Positions 1 to 8,089 of a stretch of DNA of 64,000 nt are shown piece by piece (the stretch's first letter is position 1; every line of letters starts with the position of its first letter). Location: NCBI RefSeq assembly GCF_026684035.1, contig NZ_CP113361.1, forward strand, positions 620,001 through 684,000. The letters are read 5' to 3'. The stretch is from Methanogenium organophilum (GTDB taxonomy: Archaea; Halobacteriota; Methanomicrobia; Methanomicrobiales; Methanomicrobiaceae). The position numbers and the translations under genes are program-made. The notes under the pieces were generated by a model that saw only the letters and a list, made by a program, of their open reading frames with translations, had not been told where the DNA came from and did not search any database.

Positions 1-152
1 ACCTTCACCTGGCAGGAGTAAATCTCTGCCATCCAGTGAGAGAATTGCAGACGAATGATTATAAGATTACCTGATTGCAGCAGATATGAACGTTCCAAAT
101 CTTAAGAAAATCATTGAAAGACGTGAAAGGAAAGACTGCTACCAGAAATGCG

Positions 153-165
153 GCCAAAAAAAATT
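153..165 (-). terminator. T-tract terminator of the surface-layer gene
   Basis: On the minus strand an eight-base T run (A run 156-163 on the plus strand) lies about ten bases after the stop codon of the surface-layer gene. T runs of this kind are the usual archaeal terminator. The rest of bases 1-174 shows no gene. Confidence 0.55.
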
Positions 166-174
166 TGGGTTAAT

Positions 175-2781
175 TTAGTCCTTGCGGACAATGAGAGCTG
201 CTACAGCGCCAAGACCGATGAGTGCAACAAGAACACCAAATCCAGGTGTTGCGGTTGATTCAGGGGTAGGCTCTGCAGTTGGGACCGGGGTAGCGGTAGG
301 CTGTGCGGTCTCAACAGGGGTAGCGGTAGGCTCTGCGGTAGGCTCTGCCTTCAGGACATTGAAGGTCTGGGTTGCAGTCTGCTGTGCCTCAACACCCTCG
401 ACGGTAACGATGTACTCGTCAGGAGTGAATGTGGATGCGTCAACTGCGAATTCCCAAACGTTCACGCCATCTTTGTCACCTGCGGTAACAAGGACAGTGC
501 CGGATGCACCGGAGAATCCACCAGCCTGAGTCTTCTCAGTTGGCTTGAATGAGGATGAGGTAGCTTCAACAATAAGCTGGTCGCCAACAGCGAGGTTGGT
601 GGTACCGGTGATTGAGAAGGTCTCTCCAACATACTTGTCGCCGATTGCATCGATCATGATCCAGGGTTCCTCAACCATGAAGGTGAGTTTGTAGTAGGTA
701 TCATCGATGTCAGGGCTGTCCATTGCGTTGACAAGAGCGGTTGCTGCGTCAGATCCCTGGAGACTGCCGGTGCCTTCGAGGATGAAGACAGGTGGGAAGT
801 TACCAGTAATCGGGTCAATAAGCTGTGCGTCAAGGATTGGGCGGACAACTGCGGTCTGGCCTCCTGCAGGGTTACCTGCCTGAGGAGCAAGGTCGAACTG
901 GTCGTTGTACATCGGGTGCTGAACGACTACGAAGTACTGTCCTGCTGCAAGGTTTGCAGTGTTGGAGAACTTGTACTCGAATGCACCGTTGTCCTCAACG
1001 GTCTCGGTTGTCTGTAAAGCATAGTTCTTACCGAGGATCCAGACTGCAATTCCCTGTGTGGGGTCGCCTTCTGCGTTACCGGTAATGTACATGTCATCTC
1101 CCTTTGCAACAGTTGCTGAGGAGGTGGTTGCTGTAACGAATGGTTTCTTGATGACGATGGATGCAGTGCCGTAGGTTGCGTCTGCTGTGCCAAGGTCATC
1201 CTTGTTGGTTGCGGTGGTGACTGCGTAGATGGTGTAGGTACCTGCATCGAGGTTCACACCTGCGGTGTCCCACTTGTATTCCCAGGTGTCGTCTGTCTCA
1301 ACGTTCTCGCCAGTCCATGCGGTTACAGGGACGGTGTCGAGAGTTCCGTCAGGATAGAAGATACTGGTAACGACTGCAGTGTTTACTCCAACACGGGGGT
1401 CCTCGATTGAACCGCCTTTGTTAGGCAGGTTTGGACCGGTGATGAACACCCAGGTGAAGTCACTGTCGGTGTTTGTACCGGAGATAACGATCTCCTCACC
1501 AATGTAGTATGAGCTGTCGCCGGATGCGGTGATTGTAACGTCACCAGCTTCGACCTTTACCTTGACAGTGTCATAGGTTGGGTTGTTTGCAACAACTGCT
1601 GGCTGAGGTACAGATGCATCGAGTGGATAGTAGTCAGTCCGGATGGTGTAGGTCTGATCCTTTGTGGTTTCGTCAGTGCCGAAACCGACTGTGCGGGTAC
1701 CGGAGCTGGCGAGTTTCACCATTGCATAGTAGTCGTTTGCACCAATAGCGCAGACATCAGCTGCAACAGCCTGTCCTGCACGGAACTGGTAGATACCTGC
1801 GTTTGTACCTTCAACGGATGTCGGGTCATAGACGCTGTTCTGGTTCGGTTTGATGTACGGTGCAGTGTCAGGTGCAGTGATACTGCTGGTTCCCTTCACC
1901 CAAAGAACGTAGTATTCGTTAGGACGTCCGGTGATGGTGACAGAGAAATCGTTGTTGCGGACAACAGTGTCCTTGTTTGCCTCGATCTTCACGTCATCTT
2001 TACCGAGTTCAATGGTGTATACATCTGACTTGGTGACACCGGTAATAGTACCGAGGTTGTCCTTTAACGAGTTCAGGTTAACCTGTACGTAGAAGGTGTA
2101 GACACCAGCCTTGTAGTCTGTCCGGTCAAGAGCCCAGTTGGACTGGAGGGGGACACCGGCAATTACAGCACCTGGAAGGTTAAACTGTGAAGTTGTCGGA
2201 ACAAGATTTGTCAGACCAGTGGTAGTAACTGCAGGTGCAACATCGTTGTAGAGTGCAGTGTAGGTTGTTCCTTCTCCGTCAACAACAACGATCTTGATGT
2301 CAGTTTTATCTCCAGCAACGAGTGCACGCTGGGTGACAACTGTGTAAAGGTTACTGTCAACACGGAAGTTGATATATGTGCTATCTTTAACAACACGCTC
2401 ATTGGTCATGTCCTCTTGTGTACCTGCATTGTATGCCTTAACATCAATTGAGGGCATCTGAACGTTCATAACGACCGTACCAGTGTTTGGTGCAAGATAC
2501 CAGTTCCCGGTGCGGGTCTGGAATGTGGAAGGGTCAATCACGTTTGCGCCAGCGGCCTGTGTAATATAGGTGTACGCTGGTGTATCTGTAAGTGGATTGG
2601 CACCAGATTCGAACCACTCAAGAGTGGTGCCAGCTGGTATAGCACCTAAGGTGAGGCCTTCCTCACCAACTAATGCGACTCCACCCGCTGGGACAGTGCC
2701 CACAACAGCAGCTGCAGGTGCAACTGCGACAAGTGCCACTGCCACAAGGGCAAGGAGCATAATACTAATTTTTGCTTTCAT
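175..2781 (-). CDS. Surface-layer-type protein with DUF3821-like N-terminus and PGF-CTERM-like anchor
   Basis: A secreted cell-surface protein of 868 residues. It has a signal peptide (hydrophobic run ending in AAA before VVGTVPAGG), a DUF3821-like first section with the PAGG...VGEEGL pattern, several repeated beta-sandwich modules (stretches resembling 'ITGxxxxxxxY.VWI.G' recur), a Thr/Pro/Glu-rich stalk (TAEPTATP-type repeats), and a C-terminus of PGF followed by one hydrophobic helix and Arg-Lys-Asp. That last part fits the PGF-CTERM signal processed by archaeosortase. The start is set at the second Met because GGAGG (2787-2791) lies five bases before it; the upstream ATG at 2793 overlaps this ribosome site. 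It is probably the major or an abundant S-layer component, judged from its architecture and strong promoter; the exact role is inferred. Confidence 0.8.
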   Translation of the reverse strand: MKAKISIMLLALVAVALVAVAPAAAVVGTVPAGGVALVGEEGLTLGAIPAGTTLEWFESGANPLTDTPAYTYITQAAGANVIDPSTFQTRTGNWYLAPNTGTVVMNVQMPSIDVKAYNAGTQEDMTNERVVKDSTYINFRVDSNLYTVVTQRALVAGDKTDIKIVVVDGEGTTYTALYNDVAPAVTTTGLTNLVPTTSQFNLPGAVIAGVPLQSNWALDRTDYKAGVYTFYVQVNLNSLKDNLGTITGVTKSDVYTIELGKDDVKIEANKDTVVRNNDFSVTITGRPNEYYVLWVKGTSSITAPDTAPYIKPNQNSVYDPTSVEGTNAGIYQFRAGQAVAADVCAIGANDYYAMVKLASSGTRTVGFGTDETTKDQTYTIRTDYYPLDASVPQPAVVANNPTYDTVKVKVEAGDVTITASGDSSYYIGEEIVISGTNTDSDFTWVFITGPNLPNKGGSIEDPRVGVNTAVVTSIFYPDGTLDTVPVTAWTGENVETDDTWEYKWDTAGVNLDAGTYTIYAVTTATNKDDLGTADATYGTASIVIKKPFVTATTSSATVAKGDDMYITGNAEGDPTQGIAVWILGKNYALQTTETVEDNGAFEYKFSNTANLAAGQYFVVVQHPMYNDQFDLAPQAGNPAGGQTAVVRPILDAQLIDPITGNFPPVFILEGTGSLQGSDAATALVNAMDSPDIDDTYYKLTFMVEEPWIMIDAIGDKYVGETFSITGTTNLAVGDQLIVEATSSSFKPTEKTQAGGFSGASGTVLVTAGDKDGVNVWEFAVDASTFTPDEYIVTVEGVEAQQTATQTFNVLKAEPTAEPTATPVETAQPTATPVPTAEPTPESTATPGFGVLVALIGLGAVAALIVRKD

Positions 2782-2898
2782 TCTAGCCTCCATACGATTA
2801 AGTTGAGGAACAGTAACTCAATTTCGTCATATGACGAAAAACGATTCACTTTGCTCCATACTCCGAACGACGGAATATACCACAATATTTGACAAACA

Positions 2899-2913
2899 CT
2901 TAATATATCCTTT
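2899..2913 (-). promoter_or_regulatory. TATA box/BRE of the surface-layer gene
   Basis: Read on the minus strand this gives AAGGATATATTAAG, a near-consensus archaeal BRE plus TATA element. Transcription would start about 25 bases downstream, leaving a leader of roughly 90-95 bases, longer than is usual here. The surrounding 2782-3211 interval otherwise contains no convincing gene. Confidence 0.6.
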
Positions 2914-3211
2914 GTGGTTGGAGAGTTCATCCAAACCCAATAAGGCGGCGAAATCTTCCGCCAAAACTCGAATTTATCGGGTTTTTCACGAACAATGTAC
3001 TTGCAGGATGCACCCTTCCGACCAGTAGGATGTCAGGAAGAGAGCAAACTGTCGATGAGATGATCAAAACCAATGGGAACATGCGCCCATGAGGGGTAGG
3101 AAGACATACCGCAGATATAATTCATTGTACACCCGCCCCCACCCCACGACAATATCGTCAGATTAATTAGGGGACAGTGCCAATTTAGTAGAGCAATACG
3201 ATGCATTGCAC

Positions 3212-3284
3212 AGTCCGGTAGTGTAGCGGTCAATCATGTGAGACTCTGGATCTTGCGACAGCAGTTCGAATCTGCTCCGGACTA
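3212..3284 (+). tRNA. tRNA-Gln (CTG anticodon)
   Basis: A complete cloverleaf folds by hand. The acceptor AGTCCGG pairs with CCGGACT and the discriminator is A. The anticodon stem TGAGA/TCTTG (two G-U pairs) closes loop CTCTGGA with anticodon CTG at 3246-3248. The T arm is AGCAG-TTCGAAT-CTGCT. The CCA end is not encoded. No intron is seen. Confidence 0.92.
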
Positions 3285-3475
3285 TCATTCCTTCTTTTGT
3301 GAAAATTATCCACAGACCATTGCACCCGTACTATCCTGTCCATATCTTCCATACCCGGATGTATTCCACCCACATCTGAGAACCTGCAATAAGATACCAA
3401 CGAATTAATTACGAAAAACATCACAGCGATTCGGGATCATACACAGCGAACATTGTTTTATTCCGGCATAGTGAT

Positions 3476-4186
3476 TTATGCCAGAAATGCCGCGAGAATA
3501 CCGCTCAGAAATATCCCGTCAAAGGTGCCAGCACCGCCAATGCTTATCATAGGGGCACCAATTTTATCCAGATGCCGCCAGTTCAGGAGATCTGCACCGA
3601 TCAATGTACCCATCGTGCCTGCAGCAAACGCAATCGGCGGAGCTGCGAGCGGATCACCAAAAGAGAAGAGAATCCCACACAGAAGGGCACAAAGCGGCGG
3701 AATGAAGATAGGGGTCGTGATGCCAAGACCGGGAACCACCTTTGCCACACTGTGCGTAATGCCGGCAACGAGAAGAATTCCTGCACCCCCCCCCATTATA
3801 ACTGCCAGAGGCTGCGGAAAGAACGCAGGTGATGAGAGGACATAGTACACCAGATAGAGCGTCACAAGAAGCGGGACAACCACCCCACCCACATTAACAG
3901 CAACAATTGTATCCGGACGGTCGTGCACCGCATATATTCTGCCAAACCGGTCCCGGAACGGATATGCCTGGTTTCGGGCGCCCTCAATCCGGGTTACCGG
4001 AATATTGATAAAACTCCCGATAACAGATACAAGAATCAAACAGAATATCGCCCAGCCTGAAAATCCCAGGCTTTTAAGTGCCCCGCCGACAATCCCAAGG
4101 AAGAGCAGCGGGAGAAAGAGCAGAAGGAGAAGTATCAGTACAAATATCAGAACGAGGGAGAACGGATTGAAATAATACTGCCTCAT
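3476..4186 (-). CDS. DUF1614 family membrane protein
   Basis: An integral membrane protein of 236 residues with about six or seven hydrophobic segments. It opens with a strongly Leu/Phe-rich helix, followed by a segment ending in GSFINIPV, which is typical of the DUF1614 family found in methanogens and some bacteria. The family has no established function. It lies 18 bases downstream of flpA on the same strand, so it may be the last gene of a nop5-flpA transcript; that linkage is positional only. A Gly/Ala-rich C-terminal half (GGAGTFDGIFLSG near the end) suggests closely packed helices. Confidence 0.7.
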   Translation of the reverse strand: MRQYYFNPFSLVLIFVLILLLLLFLPLLFLGIVGGALKSLGFSGWAIFCLILVSVIGSFINIPVTRIEGARNQAYPFRDRFGRIYAVHDRPDTIVAVNVGGVVVPLLVTLYLVYYVLSSPAFFPQPLAVIMGGGAGILLVAGITHSVAKVVPGLGITTPIFIPPLCALLCGILFSFGDPLAAPPIAFAAGTMGTLIGADLLNWRHLDKIGAPMISIGGAGTFDGIFLSGILAAFLA

Positions 4187-4204
4187 TCCACCAGCCCCCT
4201 CACC

Positions 4205-4807
4205 CTATTCTTTCATACAGAGTATGGCCATATGGTCACGATGATACGGATTCAACGTGCCGGTCCAGAGTATTGTCAGGCCCATCTCCCGGAGTGCGGC
4301 GCAGGTCTCCTCTGCAATCTCCTCTGTTGGTTTCCGGACATCCACGCTCCGTGCTTTCAGCATCAGGACCGCTATCCCACCGTCTTTGAGGAATGGCAAA
4401 TTCTTTCTGAGGATATCTGCCTGATTTGGCTGTGCCACATCCTGATAGATCATATCCACCAGCTCCACAAAGCACCCATAAACCTCTGGGCGGTTTACGT
4501 CCGCCATAATGGGCACAATATTCGGTCTGCGGCGTGCCACCTCGATAAGGTCCTGCATCGGGCGGGGAGCAAATTCAATGGCATATATCGTCTCAACGTA
4601 ATCTGCAACGTGGGAGACAGTGGTCCCGTTCGCCGCACCCATATAGAGCACCCGCATGTCTGCGGTAAGATCCAGCGGAGCACCATTAAGGATAGCGGCA
4701 GGGAGTTTGCTGCGGTGCGGATCCCATACCCGGCATCCGTTCATCATCCGCTCGCCATAGACGCCGCCTTCCCCCTCTGAAACAATCGTCCCACGGATTA
4801 CTTTCAT
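4205..4807 (-). CDS. flpA: Fibrillarin-like rRNA/tRNA 2'-O-methyltransferase
   Basis: The S-adenosylmethionine-dependent catalytic subunit of the box C/D RNP, which 2'-O-methylates rRNA and tRNA at sites chosen by guide RNAs. The 200 residues match the compact archaeal fibrillarin length. The SAM-binding region reads VLYMGAANGTTVSHV (about residues 54-68), followed by YAIEFAPRPM, MADVNRP and IYQDVAQPNQ, all family hallmarks. The start codon overlaps the end of nop5 by four bases, so the two partner proteins are translationally coupled. Confidence 0.95.
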   Translation of the reverse strand: MKVIRGTIVSEGEGGVYGERMMNGCRVWDPHRSKLPAAILNGAPLDLTADMRVLYMGAANGTTVSHVADYVETIYAIEFAPRPMQDLIEVARRRPNIVPIMADVNRPEVYGCFVELVDMIYQDVAQPNQADILRKNLPFLKDGGIAVLMLKARSVDVRKPTEEIAEETCAALREMGLTILWTGTLNPYHRDHMAILCMKE

Positions 4808-5661
4808 TCCTTCTCACCTACCGCATCAATTCTCTGCTGGGCACGTTCAATGAATTCAGGGTCCGGTTCACCCCGATAATAATCAATCCTCGCTGCAATC
4901 GCAAGTTTTCCTGCAACCGCACGCGACACCTTGCCCCGAACATTGCGGGGAGCATTATGTACGCGACGGTGCTGGAAGATGATCCCGTGTTTGGGCGGCG
5001 GACTTCCTGCCCGGAGATGGGTAAAGAGGGCCCCCTCCGCACCCAGCACCTGAATGGTGGAGGCAGGAAGGCCCGCCAGTGTCGAAAGACCACCGGCACG
5101 CTCCATCAGGCGTGCTGCCACAAGCCCGCCCACCAGAGCACTACAGTTGGGCATCACTGCATCAGTTCGCTTTGATATATCCCGCATCAGCGTGGCACGG
5201 TGATTTGAGAGGGCATCAATCTCAGCACAAATTTTACCAAGGGGACCCCTCTCTTTCTTCATCACCCCAACCATCCGTTTCGCACTCATTGATTTGTACT
5301 TACGGGAGAACCCGGGATTCTTGACAAGATACCACTCCCCTGCCTTCTCGGTCAGGAGGTTGATCACCTCGTCCATCTCATCAAGCATCCGCACCATCTG
5401 TATCAGTTCGGCATCGCCTTCACTGAACGCTTCGACAATCTTCTTCCGGGCATCCCTGATAGTGATACTGCGCAGCCGTGCAAGATATTCCGCACGGTCT
5501 GCAAAAAAACCGCAGTTACATGCCTCATCCACAGAGAGCGGGACAAAGCCGACATCCACCTTCTCCCGTATCGTATCGCACCGTTCCAGGATTCTGTCTT
5601 CATCCCCCTGGGCGGGCGTGCATACACTCCCGTCAATGTCACCGAACCAGTATCTGCGCAT
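4804..5661 (-). CDS. Nop5/Nop56-58 family C/D-box RNP scaffold protein
   Basis: The scaffold of the archaeal box C/D guide RNP: it bridges L7Ae-bound guide RNA and fibrillarin. At 285 residues it is shorter than many archaeal Nop5 proteins (about 370-410), mainly because the N-terminal fibrillarin-binding part is reduced. The middle is a coiled-coil region. The C-terminal Nop domain is clear: NCSALVGGLVAARLMERAGGL, then IQVLGAEGALFTHLR and PKHGIIFQHRRVHNAPRNVRGKVSRAVAGKLAIAAR. It sits directly before flpA with a four-base overlap. The compact N-terminus is the only odd feature. Confidence 0.93.
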   Translation of the reverse strand: MRRYWFGDIDGSVCTPAQGDEDRILERCDTIREKVDVGFVPLSVDEACNCGFFADRAEYLARLRSITIRDARKKIVEAFSEGDAELIQMVRMLDEMDEVINLLTEKAGEWYLVKNPGFSRKYKSMSAKRMVGVMKKERGPLGKICAEIDALSNHRATLMRDISKRTDAVMPNCSALVGGLVAARLMERAGGLSTLAGLPASTIQVLGAEGALFTHLRAGSPPPKHGIIFQHRRVHNAPRNVRGKVSRAVAGKLAIAARIDYYRGEPDPEFIERAQQRIDAVGEKE

Positions 5662-5684
5662 CTACCTTACCATTGCATATATGT

Positions 5685-5697
5685 CATAATAAATAGG
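5685..5697 (-). promoter_or_regulatory. Probable TATA box for nop5-flpA
   Basis: On the minus strand the interval reads CTATTTATTATGA, about 28 bases upstream of the nop5 start. This predicts a very short leader, as is common for archaeal genes. The divergent exchanger gene has a weaker AT-rich element near 5727-5735. Confidence 0.4.
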
Positions 5698-5770
5698 TGG
5701 GAGAAGGCGGAATTCAGACACAAATAGGCTTAAACCCGGAGCACACATTCTGTTCCCACAGAACATATCC

Positions 5771-6700
5771 ATGATCGCTGCCGCAATACTCCTGTTTCTC
5801 TTTGGCATGGGGCTCCTTATCAAAGGAGCCGACTACTTTGTGGAAGGAGGAGGAGGACTTGCTGCACGCTATGGAGTATCCTCAGCCACCATCGGGTTTA
5901 CGGTGATCGCGTTCGGGACATCCCTCCCGGAATTTGTGGTGAGTGTAAATGCGGTTATCTCCGGCAACTCCGGTGTAGCACTGGGCAATGCACTGGGCAG
6001 CAATATCGCCAATATCGCCCTGGTGCTTGCACTCTGTGCCCTCATCAGTCCCGCCATGTTCATGACAGGCCCTTCAGGCAAAGGCCGGGTGCAAAACGAG
6101 ACCATCCTGATGATCGCAGCGACTGTCTTTTTTGCGCTCCTGGCACTGACAGGGGAGCTGACCCAAATTTCCGGGGTGCTGATGCTCGCAGGATTCGGTG
6201 TCATCCTCTATATCATCTGGAAGAAACTCGGCACCGAACCGGTGGAGAAGATCGAGGTGCACGGGAGAATGGACTGGGCGCTGACCGCCGGCGGACTTGT
6301 CGCTGTCATCATCGGGTCACAGCTGGTTCTGGACAGTGCAATCACCATCGCAGAGGCATTTGGCATTCCGGAATTTGTCATCGGCATGACCATCGTGGCT
6401 TTCGGGACATCCCTCCCGGAGCTCGCCACCTCCCTCATGGCCATCCTGCGTGGTGACCTCGGCATATCCGCAGGCAACCTGATGGGCAGCAATATCTTCA
6501 ACCTGCTCCTCGTCCTCGGTACCGGTGCCATCATCCGACCGATTCCCATTCCGTCATATACCGATGTCCTTGTCGTGTTGGTCTTCTCGCTTGCAGTCAT
6601 CCCAATTGTGAAGGGCAAACCAAAGGTGATCCGTGCCTGGGCTGCGATTCTTGTGGTGGCATACTTCACCTATGTGATCAGCCTCTACATCGGGTTCTGA
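5771..6700 (+). CDS. CaCA-family calcium/sodium antiporter (YrbG-like)
   Basis: A membrane exchanger that swaps Ca2+ (or another cation) for Na+ or H+. The 309 residues contain about ten hydrophobic helices arranged as two inverted halves. Each half carries the alpha-repeat signature: AFGTSLPEFVVSVNA...ALGSNIANI near residues 50-80, and AFGTSLPELATSLMA...LMGSNIFN near residues 215-245. The paired GTSLPE glutamates are the cation ligands in this family. It is transcribed divergently from nop5. Substrate preference cannot be read from the sequence. Confidence 0.9.
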   Translation: MIAAAILLFLFGMGLLIKGADYFVEGGGGLAARYGVSSATIGFTVIAFGTSLPEFVVSVNAVISGNSGVALGNALGSNIANIALVLALCALISPAMFMTGPSGKGRVQNETILMIAATVFFALLALTGELTQISGVLMLAGFGVILYIIWKKLGTEPVEKIEVHGRMDWALTAGGLVAVIIGSQLVLDSAITIAEAFGIPEFVIGMTIVAFGTSLPELATSLMAILRGDLGISAGNLMGSNIFNLLLVLGTGAIIRPIPIPSYTDVLVVLVFSLAVIPIVKGKPKVIRAWAAILVVAYFTYVISLYIGF

Positions 6701-6797
6701 TACCAGACGAACACATACTGGCAGAACCGGCATCCAGCAGACACTTTTTTTTGAAAACTCGATTCCGGTTCATCCCGTGAAACATCTGAAAAAATCA

Positions 6798-8006
6798 TCA
6801 CAGAATATTCAGCGAAAAGAGAATCACCGGTACCATCACCGCACCCATACAGGTGACCCGCCGGACGTTCACGAGGGATGGAACGAGCCCCACCATCGTG
6901 GCGCAGACCAGAATGAACATACCAAAGATCCCGGTTAAGAGGAAGGCTAAGAGTGTTACCACCCCTATCACTGCATAACTCATCGCCCGCACCGGGACGC
7001 CCCCCAGAAACCGGGCACCTCGCCCACACACCAGTGTGATGACAAAGCCACAGAGTGCCGCAGCGACTCCCCCGGCAATAATCAGGAGTGGAGACGGCAT
7101 ACCGATGGTGTCCAGCACCACCATCACCCCGTTTCGCATCCGCCCAAGGGCGATGAGGGCCGCAAGACCGAGGAAGGCATTCGCCGTGTTCGCCGCACTG
7201 GTCGCAATGATATACCCCTTTCCCTCGCTCCCCGCCCGGAAGAGCGGTGAGAGGAGGGCATTCCCTGTGGCATTGGAGAGGCCCGGCAGCCAGCCGACCA
7301 CCGCACCGGCAGTCGTCCCCAGCCCTGCATGCCATGCAAGGCTTTTACCTGCCACGGACGGGCCACAACGCACCTGCTCCGGCATCTTCCCGCCGGATGC
7401 ACGCAGCAGGACAGAGATACCAAAGAGCCCGGTCAATAGCGGCATCAGGACCGAAGAGACACCGGAGGTATGGGAGATGAGCCAGGCATACCGGAAGGCA
7501 AAAACACCCAGAAGGCCGGAGAGGAGAAATACCGCGGCAGACCATTCCGGCGATTCTGAACTGAGAATGAGCATTCCTGCAATAATGATGAGGATGATGC
7601 CCAGCCACCAGTCGATATATCCCTGCAGCCCCGGCAGAAAGAACATAAAGATCGCAAAGAGCGGCATCACGAACGCCATCGAGACCGCACTCCCCAACGC
7701 AGAGAGACGCACGGCCTCCTCGCCCCGGCCCTGCATACAGAGGGCATGCGCCGGAAGAACAGAAATCGCCGTGTCTGCGTCCGGGACACCAAAGAAGGTG
7801 CTCGGGACACAGTCAGTGAAGGTATGAACCACAAGGGCACTAAAGAGAGCCACCCCCACCGCCGGCGCACCGAGAATCGCGAGCAATCCGCTTTCGGCTG
7901 CAACCAGCATGCCTGCCATGGTATTCGCATGAATTCCGGGGATGAGGCCGCTGATGGTGCCGAGAATGGTGCCGATGAGAATACCTGCGATAATCTCTGC
8001 TGCCAC
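6798..8006 (-). CDS. TctA/DUF112-like membrane permease
   Basis: A membrane protein of 402 residues with about ten to twelve helices, resembling the TctA subunit of tripartite tricarboxylate transporters as found in archaea. The N-terminus contains the family pattern GTILGTISGLIPGIHANTMA and then FFGVPDADTAISVLPAHA, similar to the conserved Gly/Pro loops of TctA. No TctB or periplasmic TctC partner is next to it, which is normal for the archaeal stand-alone form. The substrate is unknown. It is convergent with the exchanger upstream in the window and divergent from the HemD-Cbf5 gene. Confidence 0.75.
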   Translation of the reverse strand: MAAEIIAGILIGTILGTISGLIPGIHANTMAGMLVAAESGLLAILGAPAVGVALFSALVVHTFTDCVPSTFFGVPDADTAISVLPAHALCMQGRGEEAVRLSALGSAVSMAFVMPLFAIFMFFLPGLQGYIDWWLGIILIIIAGMLILSSESPEWSAAVFLLSGLLGVFAFRYAWLISHTSGVSSVLMPLLTGLFGISVLLRASGGKMPEQVRCGPSVAGKSLAWHAGLGTTAGAVVGWLPGLSNATGNALLSPLFRAGSEGKGYIIATSAANTANAFLGLAALIALGRMRNGVMVVLDTIGMPSPLLIIAGGVAAALCGFVITLVCGRGARFLGGVPVRAMSYAVIGVVTLLAFLLTGIFGMFILVCATMVGLVPSLVNVRRVTCMGAVMVPVILFSLNIL

Positions 8007-8089
8007 AGATATTCTGTGGCATGCAGTGAGGGAAAAAGCATCCGATACGCAAAAAGCAATGATACCTCAGGGAGCATGCATATAGTACC

